A DNA stretch of 64,000 bases. Source: Blasia pusilla (lineage: Eukaryota > Marchantiophyta > Marchantiopsida > Blasiales). Positions 19,705 to 30,479 of this stretch are shown piece by piece. How positions within the stretch are numbered: the first letter of the stretch is position 1; each line of letters opens with the position of its first letter. Position numbers and translations under genes: made by a program. Under the pieces are notes generated by a model. It was not told the DNA's origin and searched no databases. It was given only the letters and a program-made list of their open reading frames with translations. The stretch is from contig CM114271.1 in NCBI GenBank assembly GCA_050084515.1, forward strand, positions 49,724,001 through 49,788,000, read 5' to 3'.

Positions 19705-21806
19705 ACATCCAGCCAGGTTCACACAGTGAATCTAGGAGGTTGGAATCAAAAGTGTGGCGTGCAAAGCTGGATTCTCCTGTGAATGAGGAGGTAGAGGAGG
19801 TCCCTAGTTTTGCAGCAATGGCATCCTCATCGTTGGATGTGCCACTTTGGAGTTCAGGCGGTGCACTACGGCAAGAGGCTGATCGCCTAGTGCAGGAGGC
19901 TTGGTGTGAGGCTGGTATACCTTACAAGGAAGAGGAGGCCCCATGGCGGACTCCTACTTCTGGTCTAGTTGGGTTATCCCCTTTGGATACTACACCCATT
20001 GTATCGCAGTATCCGCTAGAGGGCATTTGTGTGTTAGATCTCTTTGGTGGGATTAGCACTAGTTTGGCTGCAATGTTGTAGGCCGGTATTCCTCTGCGGA
20101 GATACCTGTATGTGGAGCGAGATGAGACGGCCCAGAGAGTCTCATCCCAACATATCGGTCACTTGATGTGGAGATATCCTGAGTTGTTGCCGCCATCAGC
20201 TATTCGTGGCTACCAGCGTGCTTTGCCGTCACACATTGCATTGTTGGGGGCGCAGGACCTTGAGAGGGTTGCTCCTGTGGATTTGGTGATTGCTGGATGG
20301 CCATGTCAGGGTCATACACGTGCTGGTCGTGGTGAGGGATTACACGACCCTAGGTCTCGATTGTTTTGGGAGATGTTACAGGTGTTACGACATCTTCAGG
20401 TTCATGAGGCACGTACTTCACCTTACATTTTGGAGAATGTTCCATTGTTGGGTGACACTCGGACCCGGATGATGGCGAGTGTTGATGAGGTGGGGTCTTG
20501 GATTGGACCAACGGTGTTGTTGGATGCAGCGCGAGTCGGCTCGCGTGCACATCGTCCACGCTTGTGGTGGACAAACTTGTTGCGTAGGGAGGTTCTACGT
20601 CGAGCATATGATGCAGTGCAGCGGGATCCTTGCCTTACACTGGATAGTATCTTGGATACTGGGCGACTTTCTCAGGTGGTGAGGGTTATTGATCGGTCAC
20701 CCATGGTAGTGGTGAATCGTGTGGGCCAGCCTAGGATGGCACTACCCACATTTGTGAGTTTTCCCTCGTCACATGCCTACAGGGAAGGTGGTCTCGGGCT
20801 TGTATGGGATTCTCATGTGCCAGAGTTGGTGAAGCCTAACGCTGATGAGAGAGAGCGTGCGATGGGATTTGCCACTGGTATGATAGTGGTTGCTTCCATT
20901 TATGAGGCTTCACGACGTCATGTGTTGGGTCAGGCCATGGACCTGAATTTTTTGACTTGGATTTTGAGTCTTGGTATGGCCGAGCAGCGTCGACTTCGGA
21001 CTATGTCTGTGGGTCTTCCACCCCTTGTGATGAGCTCGATGGCTACCAGGACGGTAGAGGCATCGGTTAGGGGCAAGGAGAGTAGTATTTTGCATCCTTG
21101 GAGTAAATGGGATGTAATGGATGGGCATGTGGAGTTGGTTGCTCATGCTGGTGGAGGAGTTATTTGCTCATATGATGGTGTAGCTAAGGGTGTACCATCT
21201 TGTGAGGGGTTCGTGAGCAGACCAATGGCGTCGTCCTCTCCCTCTAGTGTGCCAGTGGAGGAGACTTGGGAGCCATTACTTGGGCCCAAGCTTACGGGAG
21301 GTGAGAAACGATGCTTGACACAGTTCCTACGTGCTTATAGGAGTTGTTTTGCCTTTATCATGAAGGAGTTGGATGCTTTGGTTGGACCCGGTATACGGAT
21401 TGATTTGGCTAGTGATATGCCAATCTTTCGTCGTCCCTACCGATATAGTGATATGGAGAGGGACCTGATTCAAAGTAGGACGTTGGAACTTTTGGAGGCT
21501 GGATTAGTGGAGTTATCGCATGGAGAGTATGCATCAGCCACTGTCATTCCTGCTAGAAAGGATGTGCATGGCAACTACACGGATAGGCGGATGTGTGGAG
21601 ATTATCGTCCTATCAATTGGCACACCAAGGTTGATAGGTATGTCAGGCCTACACCTAAGGAGATCTTTGATGTGGTGGGACAGGAAAAGATTTTCAGTAC
21701 TTTGGATCTTCGGGCAGGATACCATCAGTTGCCGATTCGAGAGAATGACAAGGCCAAGACAACATTTTGGGGTGTCAACTCTCATGGCAAGGATTGTTTG
21801 TACTAG
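19701..21806 (+). pseudogene. Cytosine-5 DNA methyltransferase fused to the N-terminal half of RT, gypsy copy 2
   Basis: After an acidic linker the frame reads motif I CVLDLFGGISTSLAAML (20028..20078), a TAG, then in the same frame motif II YLYVERDE and motif IV DLVIAGWPCQGHTRAGRG (catalytic Cys at 20304..20306). Next are LHDPRSRLFWEML, motif VI YILENVPLLG (ENV at 20433..20441), motif VIII AHRPRLWWTNL, then ADERERAMGF and RRHVLGQAMDLNFLTWIL (motifs IX-X). The order I-IV-VI-VIII-X and the GLHD..SRLF.E and GF...RR.LG signatures are those of DNMT3/DRM-type de novo enzymes. The frame then runs without a break into RT: RPYRYSDMERDLIQ, DRRMCGDYRPIN, LDLRAGYHQLPI. It stops at TAG 21804, which is CAG in copy 3. 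The predicted reaction is transfer of methyl from SAM to cytosine C5. Confidence 0.9.
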
Positions 21807-21827
21807 TGGAAATTCTTACCCTTTGGG

Positions 21828-23198
21828 TTGAAGAATGCACCTGCCGAGTTTCAGAGAGTGATGGACAGGATCCTAGCAGGGTTGGATTTTGTTCGGTGTT
21901 ACATTGATTATATCTTGGTGTTGAGTAACACGGTGGAGGAGAATCAGATACATTTACATATTTTGTTTGAGCGGTTGAAAGCTCATGGTCTACTTTTGCA
22001 TCGAGGAAAGTGTAAGTTCTTCCATGAGGATGTTGAGTACTTGGGTCATGTGATCTATCCAGGTGGTTTGGGAGTTCAACAAGCAAAGATGGAGGCAATT
22101 GCACTTATTCCTCATCCGGTAGATGTGAGTAGAGTTCGGGCATTCATGGGATTGGCGAACTACTATCGGAGGTATGTGAAGGGATTTTGTGCTATGGCAA
22201 AGCCTTTGAACCAATTGTTGAAATCTCTTATCTTACAGGAGTATGACTTCCAGGTGGTACATAGACCTGGAGTTGCCAACCTTGATGCTGATGGGTTGAG
22301 TAAGAACCCATGTACTAGCCAAGAGGATGCAATTGGGGCTAGATGGCATGGCGAGGTTGATGAGGAGATGGTGCCAGGTTGGCATGCATTCGCCTTTTTA
22401 TGTTGGTTAGGGATGGACTCTAGTATGGAGGACCACACGACATCTTACTCTAGTCAGAGGGTAGATGGCCAGCCTTCAGATCCTAAGGTTGGAGATGGTG
22501 GTACGGATCAACATGATATTCATGATGATGCGTTGGTGTTGGAGTTCCTACGGACCAGTAGGGTGCCAGGCATAGTGAGTGCCAAGGAGCGAGACTATGT
22601 TCTTCAACGTGCTAAGAGGTATCGATTGGAGGGAACACATATTCTCCGTGTGTGGGAGGATCGTAGAGTACGAGTAGTGCCGCATTTGGCTCAAAGAGAG
22701 CGCATTGTGCGACATGCCCATGAGGAGTTGGGACATTTTGGGGTAAAGCGTACGTATAGCTTACTCGTTGGTCAATATTGGTGGCATGGCATGCATACTC
22801 AGGTGCAGCAGTTGGTGTCACGTTGTATGGTTTGTGACTGGGTGAGGGCATCATTCAATACCCCTATACCACAGTTACATCTCTTGCCTATTATGGGGTT
22901 GGGTTACCGTTGGAGTGTGGACTTTGCGGGACCGTTACCGTTGATTGTACGACATCATCGATATGTGTTGGTGATGGTGGAGCACTTCTCCAAGTGGATT
23001 AAGTTGGTGGCATTACCTGACAAGGCAAGTAAGGGAACCGCGTATGCGTTTCTTGATAGAGTGCTTAGTCATTTTGGTGCACCAGCTGAAGTGCTGACCG
23101 ACCAGGGTACAGAGTTGCAGGGTGAGTTTCAAGTCTTGTGTGACAAGGCGTTGATTGAACACGTCTCGAGATCATCCAGAGGCAGATGGTTTGGCTGA
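21828..23198 (+). pseudogene. RT C-terminal half, RNase H remnant and integrase, gypsy copy 2
   Basis: The frame continues RT (GLKNAPAEFQRVMDRILAG). The catalytic motif is CYIDYILVLS, so the second active-site Asp is Tyr (copies 1 and 3 keep YIDD). After the thumb motif FMGLANYYRRYVKGF, the sequence jumps from MAKPLNQLLK to LQEYDFQVVHRPGVANLDAD, the end of RNase H, so the catalytic RNase H core is deleted. The integrase zinc finger follows: H...H in HAHEELGHFG with paired Cys in CMVCD. The catalytic core has its first two aspartates in WSVDFAGPLPL and VLTDQGTEL. The frame ends at a small deletion near 23160-23175, just before the conserved RDHP.ADGLAE block. Confidence 0.88.
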
Positions 23199-23950
23199 GC
23201 CTGTGGTTCAGACGGTGAAGAGGGCATTACGCAAGTATGGCCTACAGAAGGGGCATCTTGGAGACTGGGATATTCAGTTGCCATGGTTAGCCATGGGGTA
23301 TAGGTTTAGTCGCCAAGCATCTTTGGCTTCCTTCTCAGCTTATTTTCTGTTATACGGCCGAGATCCAGACTTGCCAGCAGCAATTCGTTCGGGAATCTAG
23401 TGAGGTGGTGAACCTTGATAACCCAGAGATGTGGATGAGAGTGTGTTCTCAGCGGGCAGAGCTCTTTCGGAGAGTTATGCCAATAGCCTTTGAGAACCTC
23501 GCCATTCCTCAACACAGGGATACGTTGCGGTATGCAACCATTCGGGGTGGAAGTTATCGACCATCAATTCGTAGGTTCCATATGGGGGACTATGTCTATT
23601 TGCAGCACATCGCATCGACAACGTTGGATGTGACGGCAGGCCGCACTATTTTACGAGTGCACGAGGTGTTAGCTTCTGGATTTCTCATGTTGGAGGGTTG
23701 TGATGGAGTTGTTTGGAAGGACCATGTGCGTAATTGTGCGCCATATCATCTTCCAAATGTGGATGGTACTGTTGACCCAAGCTTAGCCATGATATGTGCT
23801 AGCTTAAGGTGCATGTTGTGTGGGTATGCCAGTAACGCAGCCCGTATGTTGGTGTGTGATCGGTGTTCTATGGGTTGGCACATGATGTGTTTGACTCCAC
23901 GTATGGATTTTATTCCTACTGGAAGGTGGGTTTGTCCTCGATGTACTTAG
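23155..23950 (+). pseudogene. Integrase C-terminus and terminal PHD finger, gypsy copy 2
   Basis: Frame 23155..23400 resumes integrase (RDHPEADGLAEPVVQTVKR, which carries the last catalytic Glu), then PWLAMGYRFSRQASLASFSAY and LLYGRDPDLP. Frame 23405..23950 gives ELFRRVMPIAFENLAIPQHR, GDYVYLQ, a TILRVHEVLASG segment and WKDHVRNCAPYHLPN, then a complete PHD finger (23810..23944): CMLC, CDRC, GWHMMC, WVCPRC, giving C4HC3 zinc ligands. The protein ends three codons later, so the PHD is the extreme C-terminus. PHD fingers read the H3 tail, so this may replace the chromodomain used by chromoviruses. An independent host PHD gene is unlikely, because all three copies keep the fusion. Confidence 0.9.
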
Positions 23951-24117
23951 GAGAGGTAGATGACTTGATCTTTGCATGATATGGATTACACATAGGCGAC
24001 TAACAATGGGGCAACCTAGCACCTGGCATTCTGATTCGTGCACCCAAGAAGGTGTATAGCATGTAGTAGATGTATAGGGCTACAGGAGTTAGGGACCTAA
24101 CCTTGATTAGGGGCGAG

Positions 24118-24222
24118 TTATAGTACACTTGTGTTTGTGGATGCTCTCGTCTATGTTATGTATGTATGTGAGTATGGTATGTCAAGGATGTATGTTGTAT
24201 GACGATGTGGATTCGCATGACA
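24118..24222 (+). repeat. Internal 105-bp copy of the LTR 3' end, gypsy copy 2
   Basis: It begins TTATAGTACACTTGTG, right after a purine-rich ATTAGGGGCGAG (24106..24117), and ends CGCATGACA. It is the same length as, and about 92% identical to, the last 105 bp of the LTR (24581..24685). Two bases (GC) separate it from the LTR start. Confidence 0.85.
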
Positions 24223-24224
24223 GC

Positions 24225-24685
24225 TGTCATGACCATACGGATTATGTTGTAGAGTATAGTGTGCTAGTAGAGGCCATACCTTATGTAGGGCCGTAGTGTC
24301 TAGGTAGAGATGCAGGGTTGGGGGTTACTCAGTTGAGGATGACTTTTCCAGTAGGGCCCGCTCTTAGGTTGGAGGATATAGTGTGGAATGCACTCAAAGA
24401 ATAGTTAGTTCTTTGAGTTGAGCCTGTTGCGTTGGAAGTTAGCCTTGGTAGTGAGTAGAGCTCTTGGCTATGGTGGTTCCCGCAAGCTTCGACCTGGATT
24501 CTCCCATTGTCGAGTGGGTTTGGCTTGATTATATGTGATTCTATATGTGTTTTATGACAGTAGGTCTTCACGGATTTCAGTTATGGTACGCTTGTGTTTG
24601 TGGATGCTCTCATCTATGTTATGTATGTATGTGAGTATGGTATGTTAGCGATGTATGTTGTATGACGATGTGGATTCGCACAACA
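24225..24685 (+). repeat. 3' LTR of gypsy copy 2 (461 bp)
   Basis: It starts TGTCATGACC and ends GCACAACA, fitting TG...CA termini. The LTR start and the end of the preceding internal repeat form a 16-bp perfect palindrome (CATGACAGCTGTCATG, 24216..24231). No partner LTR lies upstream in the window. Confidence 0.78.
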
Positions 24686-26157
24686 CATTTTGTTGAATGA
24701 GTAAAGGTCCGATGTTACTTGAGCTTTCAAATGAGACCTGATGTTACTTGAGCAGAGGTTGAAGTGCACACAGTGAGTTTGGAGGTTTCACATTGGTTTG
24801 TAACACATAAATACTTATACTCTGTAAGGTCCTGTAAGCCATGACGCCTCTTCGAATAGCAAGAGGCCATGAAATCGAAAGATCTTCCTCATGGAGCGGA
24901 TCTAAGTATCTTTAGAGACAAAAAAAATCGAATGATTAAAAAAAAACCGTTTTCATGGCGGAAGTACCAAAACCCTAAGGGCCCCCGTCCAACGGCTAAA
25001 AAAATCCCCTCCAACGATTTAGAATTGTGGAATTCACATATCAGACCATCTGAAAAGGTTGCATTTTACTTGGGCAAAAATGCCATGTGTCAAATGCTCG
25101 GGTGTATGCGTTACGAAAAGGCACTCTCCCATAATATTATAGATGAGCAACCTTATCATATTATCCACTTCTATCATAGTATCCACTTTAGTGTAAATAC
25201 AAGTATGCGGCCTAGTCTGAATAGTTGGGGTGAAAATGATAGTATGAGTAGTTGAGTTGAAAATGTTTATCATATTGTGGTGCAAAACTTTGAAGTGGAG
25301 ATTATTATGGCAACCATTATTATGAGTGGAGTGATACAAAATGTTACTATAGTAAAAAAATGTAACTAGTGGCATGCTTTGTTTGTCGAGGGGTAGTGTA
25401 AAGCGGAGGTGAATATATTTTAATATTGTTTAGCAAGTAGGTAAAGGATCACAGTTCATACATGTTGTAAACTCTCTGTTCACGACAAGTGACAGAGAGT
25501 ATTTGAGGAGTTAACTTTTTATTGAATATTGGATAATTGTGTGTGGATATTGGCTTCATTTATAATGAAAATGGTGAGGTTAATGTATTTCTCAAGAAAT
25601 GAGATGCATATTAAGACAAAGTATATGAAAAAGGCTTGTGAGTATACAAGAGGCAACAAGGACAAGCCAGAACACGATTTGTTGATAGAAAATGTAAGCA
25701 ATAAGCTTGAAAGTAGGAAAGAATAAGTTGTCACATACAGAACTTGAATGCATAGATGAAGAAAAATAGAAAGTCCAAAAAACATGCATGCATCATGGAA
25801 TCTAATCATGGGAGTCATAGTAGAGGATGCCAAATAGAAATGGAGTGAATCTGGTCGATAGAATTAATGAACCAGAAGGAGAAGATGCATGAAACAACTT
25901 GCAAAAGCTGATTATACTTATCAGACAATAAAGTCATGCGTAAGTGTCAGAGTTGATAGTGGATTAACCTTAGTAAGCAAGTGATGATGCAATTAAAGCT
26001 CACATGTTCAATGCTTGCAGAAAAAGAAACACCAAACACAATGACAAACAACGCTTGTGTTTGTTGTAAGCCTAGAGAGTAAGCTAAGAACTAGCCGCTA
26101 TACTCTCTCAACATCGACTAGATAATGGCAAGCTTAAGAGCAAGTGTTGGATTATCA
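24686..26157. other. Spacer without a recognised gene
   Basis: AT-rich DNA. A short frame at 24869..25255 has no recognisable domain. GATGTTACTTGAG is repeated twice at about 24710-24752. No other feature was seen. Confidence 0.4.
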
Positions 26158-28480
26158 TGAATGAGAGGACAAACATTCTTGGCAAGACCAACAACCTAGT
26201 CCTTTGCATCACGCAATTGATTTTTCAAAGTATGAATCTCATTAATGCAAAGCAGGTTGCTACGAAGAGACAAATTGAGAAAATCATTCAATTATGCAAT
26301 TTTGTTAGACATAGCAAGAAGCCTATCTTGCGTAGCTCGGACTGAATCTATGTCGTGGCCTTGAGCAGATGGGAGGTGTTGCTCGTCAGCACTGTTGTCT
26401 TCGTTGTAGTGAATATGAATGTTGAAATCGTGATTGTTATTGTTGTTGTGATGAGATGCATGTGAGGAATTGTTTGCTTGATGGAATGGTCCAGGACGAA
26501 TAGGACAGCCCATTCGTAGTCCCGATCTCTGCACAGAGCAAACATGAGGTAGAGTTAAATTTACAAGTCGCCAAGACGGCAAAGTGTAATAGGAAAATAG
26601 TATTCAAAAATATGATTTGAAATTAAGAGTAATTAAGTGGTAAATGCATGAAACAAGAATACTTGAATGGATCATGAGGACATTTCTTACTAGATATATG
26701 TAAATCATGATTGCATCTAGCTGAATAGACAAAAACATAAACAACATGAATGGAAAATGGAAATCAAATATCAACAATGAAAATTAGAAGGGAAAACTAT
26801 AAAAGAAAAAACACAAGAAGACAAACCATTCGAATATAAATATGGCTTGATGAAAGTTATGCTCTAAAATAGAATATGAAATGTACTTAGAGTTGACACA
26901 CAACTTAAGCAAAGCCTCGATGAATTGAGAAGTGATGCAAAATTTATGCCAAGTCTCAATGTAAAATTGTTGTGGAAAATGAAGGTTGTGTGTTATGTGG
27001 AATGTTCAAAACTCTAGCACTGAAAAGACAAAACTTTGGAAGATAGAAAACTATCAATGCCAAGAAAGTACAACACTGAAAAATCTAGAGCTAAACATCA
27101 TAATAGCTATCTTAAAAACTTGTTGATGATCCTTGACTGCATTTTGAAATTGAACCTCAACCATACATGAAGGTGACACCAGAATCAATGACAACTTTAT
27201 CTCGGCTTGATAGTATCGGAGCCCTGGGACAACCAATGGGAAGATTTACAGGCGCGGCGTGTGGTCCTACCCGCAGTCGACCCTACACGAATTAGCGTGT
27301 TTTGTTTACTTTTCCGCTCTTTGTTCAATTCTCTGTGGCTTGATAATGATGAATAGAACTGAATTCAAGTCTTACCTAAAATGAAACTTAGTTTGCAACC
27401 ACGCATATTTGTGCTTGTTTGGAGAAGTGACAAGGAGGTTTGGATCATAAGAGGCATTCACTTGTGAAGGGAGTGGCGTATTGGTGGCATGGAGTGGATT
27501 GCTTTGTGGCAAAATAGATATAGAAGTTTGTGATGGTTCAACATGAGGAGTAGATAAAACAACGATGACATCATCAAAGTCTATAAATAACTAGAGTTGC
27601 AGAGGGTTATTAAGATCGATAGGCAAAGGAATGAATTTAGGAAATTGACCGTCGTCCGCTGCAACCTTCATTTATTCAATCAGCTCAGTTGCTTTGACAA
27701 AAGATAGACCAAGCAACATATTGAGTGGTAAGTGCATTTCATGCCTAAGTGTCCTTAGCTAATCTAAAAAAATTCCATCGCCAACGAGGTTGAATAAAAA
27801 AGTTGCATGCTTCCTGGTTTGAGATGCCTCTTTGAAGTCTACATTCCTAAACTTCAAGGCTTCCTTATGTATTCCTGAAGAAGTAGTGGATAAAAGCAAT
27901 CAAATCTCTTGAATAATGATGAGTAGAAAAAGACCAAGGCAATAATCGTTTGTTGAGGACAATAGGCTTTTTACCTGAAGCTAGTCTATCTTTGTGGATT
28001 TGGCAGAACTTTGAGTCCCACATCTGTCCTTGGTTTATGTAGCTTTGTATTTGCCTGCCAGTAACCCTATGTTCCCATAAACATGGGATTATACCTGGAT
28101 TATCTAAGTACTTCATCTAATTCTCTGTAGTAGTTGTGCAACGAGGTCTGGCTTCTTCTTGTTGAGTGTTTATGCCATTAAGGATCATGTTGGAAAATCC
28201 CAGATAGTTCACAAGAACCAAGCAATTTCACGTTAGTGGGTATGAGTAGAAAATAGTGGTTGATTAAGAAGAAGCAATATGACTAGCAACAAAAATCATG
28301 TGAAGCTTGGTGGTATTGAACTCCTGTTGTAGAGTGATAATACAACACATACTCAGGGGTACCTGCAACATTGTTATGTTGTTGTCGAGGGAGCCCAATT
28401 TGAGGGAGCTTAACGGAAGGATGAGCTTGGCCTGAAGATCTGGCTGAATAGTCGCGCATGGAGTTGGCTTGAGAAGCCAT
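26158..28480 (-). pseudogene. Decayed spliced ORF(s) of an unidentified element
   Basis: The minus strand holds coding-like pieces. One is a 65-codon frame at 28283..28480, beginning MASQANSMRDYSARSSGQ. Another, about 27390-27725, reads LLGLSFVKATELIE, FPKFIPLPIDLNNPLQ and QTKFHFR and ends at a GTAAGA donor. A third, about 26150-26540, follows a CTCTGTGCAG acceptor and reads GLRMGCPIRPGPFHQANNSS, an Asn/His-rich tract and a helical tail (RATQDRLLAMSNKIA). In-frame stops interrupt it. The order suggests one spliced minus-strand gene downstream of the Pif1-like helicase, perhaps in the same element. No protein family was recognised. Confidence 0.4.
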
Positions 28481-28659
28481 GTTTCTTAAGACTAAACAAT
28501 GTAAATCTTGGACTTCATGAATTTATTAATTTTTCCAAAGACGTTGAATTTTGTTGGTTCTAGTTGATCAAATATTCTAAGTTGTTTCCTAGTCTTTACA
28601 TGGGATAGCATAACATAAGCTAGTTCTATTGCAAAAATTGATCTAATGACTAATGACTC

Positions 28660-30240
28660 TCAGGTATGGAGTGAGCCATACTTGAGAGTTGCAAATTTGG
28701 ACCTTCCTATAAGTATAGATGCATTCCTTGACAATATAGTGACCATAATACCTACTAGCTCCTCATCATCATAAATTAGATCTACTACTTTTGCCAAGGA
28801 CTCATTGGCAGTATGCATCTTTAAATTAGTGTTTGAAGTAAGCATGACAGTGCAGTGAAGTGCAACATATTGTAGTTGGTGGAAGGTTTCATCTCTAATA
28901 CAAGAACTGAACTCATTAGTAAGTGGAGCATCTGTCTTCACAACTACCTTTAATTATAGAAGTATCCCCAAATAAGCGTATGAGAGAAAGAACATTAAAT
29001 ATAGTGACATCCTCACAATGAGTACATACTATTGTAGTGTCATTGTGAATGAAATCAATAGCCTCATTTTCAGAAACAAATTTATGAGATAAAAAGATGG
29101 TCAAGCTGAATTTGGCTTGGTTTTTTGCATCTCATAGAGTTTAGGAATTGGACATATTTTGGGTCTTCAGAATGTCTCATGAGAGTAGACAACTCATAAG
29201 TCATAATTTTTTCAAAAAATGTTGATGAAGTTAAATGATAGCTAGTGCAGAAACTAGTATTGCTATGGTTGCAAACTAGAGGTAATCGACATATATCACC
29301 AACTTAAAATACCAATTTTCCACCAAATGGACTCATGTGACCATAACATGAAACTTCATTCAAGCACATGGCAACTATTTGGAGAAGCTTAGGAGTCAGC
29401 ATGGAACATTCATCTATGACAACAACTTGTGTAGATTTTAGCGTTAATAATTATCAGACGTAGCATGCATATGTGGTAGAACACATCTAACTAGAATATT
29501 AATGCTAAACGCTAAATGGACAATAGTGGCCTTGATAGTGGCTTGATTATGAAGTCTAGTTGCCGCAATACATGTAGTGGCTGTTAGCAATGGACACAGT
29601 CCTACATGTGTCCAAACTTTGTGCATAAAATTTATGAAGTACATTTTCCCACAACCAAGAGGGTCTTCAAAAGAACTAGGCCTTTTAGAATTTCCAAAAT
29701 CTTGAAAAGAGCATGTTGCTTATTGTTCAAAGTAGAAATATCAGGTTCTGAATTTGTGTCTTGAGATAAAATACATGAGATGGTGGTGTCACTTATACAT
29801 GTAAGAAGCATCTCATTGATGCTCTTATCTAATTCAGGTTGGAGAATGTCAGTTATCTTAGCAAGCATTTCAGATAGATGAACCTATGCCCACAAGTTCT
29901 TGATGGCATGGGCCTTGACCAGAGTGTAAACATTCTCAATAATACTAATAATATTACGATGCATGCATTCATGTAAGTAAGTCCATGATGGTAAGTGACA
30001 TGATAGCATACAGGTTTCAGATCTGAAGGCAATATTGCTATGTAGAGCACTATAGAAGAACTCGTTCCGTTGGTGGAGAGGATGAAATTCTATAAAATGG
30101 ACAACCATGTTTGTGGCAAAAACTATAGTACCAAGATTGTCTAAGGCCAAGAATTTATTCATTTGCGCAGGGTAGGTTTTGAGTAATTCATATGGGGACC
30201 AATATTGAACAAATGTCAGGCTTTCAAGTTGTGGAGGCAT
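28660..30240 (-). pseudogene. Pif1-like DNA helicase, decayed
   Basis: Blocks in order on the minus strand are LNNKQHALFKILEILKG, a damaged Walker A region (EDPLGCGKMYFINF in place of GTGGTGKT), LLTATTCIAATRLHNQAT, and Walker B VVVIDECSMLTPKLLQI. GGKLVF and a GD.CRLPLV block follow, then STFFEKIMTYELSTLMRHSED and the C-terminal VMLTSNTNLKMHTANES...VVDLIYDDEE. The spacing is that of Pif1/RRM3-type helicases, usual in Helitrons and some other elements. Several stops and frameshifts and the altered P-loop make it a pseudogene. It is unlike the helicase of the Helitron at 41-43 kb and has no Rep domain nearby. Confidence 0.78.
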
Positions 30241-30479
30241 GTTAGAGTATAGGACATTGGGATGAATACAAGGGATAGAGGCATTTCCGTATCAGGAGTT
30301 GCGCCTATGTGGTGGGTTAGAATTAATGTAGTGAACGGCCTGTGAACGAAAGATGATAGGGATCTACATGAAAGTCAATAAAAATTCTATAGACGACATA
30401 AATTATTCAAAACCATACTATAAATTAATTTCAATTTCATCTCATCTATTCCTCCTAGGCCTAGGCATTATTTAGCTTG

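Larger units (their letters stand above)
18290..24685 (+). mobile_element. Ty3/gypsy retroelement copy 2 with methyltransferase and PHD domains
   Basis: This is the best-preserved copy. The order is RGG-rich gag-like region, aspartic protease, cytosine-5 methyltransferase, RT, end of RNase H, integrase (zinc finger plus DDE core), PHD finger, polypurine stretch, internal copy of the LTR end, and 3' LTR. It belongs to a different subfamily from copies 1 and 3: similar proteins, but a different LTR. The 5' LTR is missing. Lesions include a TAG just after motif I (20079..20081), a TAG between RT halves (21804..21806), RT active site YIDY instead of YIDD, loss of the RNase H core, and a small deletion and frameshift in the integrase near 23160-23175. 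The methyltransferase body is otherwise open. Confidence 0.9.

Noticed and set aside
20350-22104. Minus-strand frames inside gypsy copy 2
   Set aside because: They are antisense shadows of the methyltransferase, RT and integrase frames.
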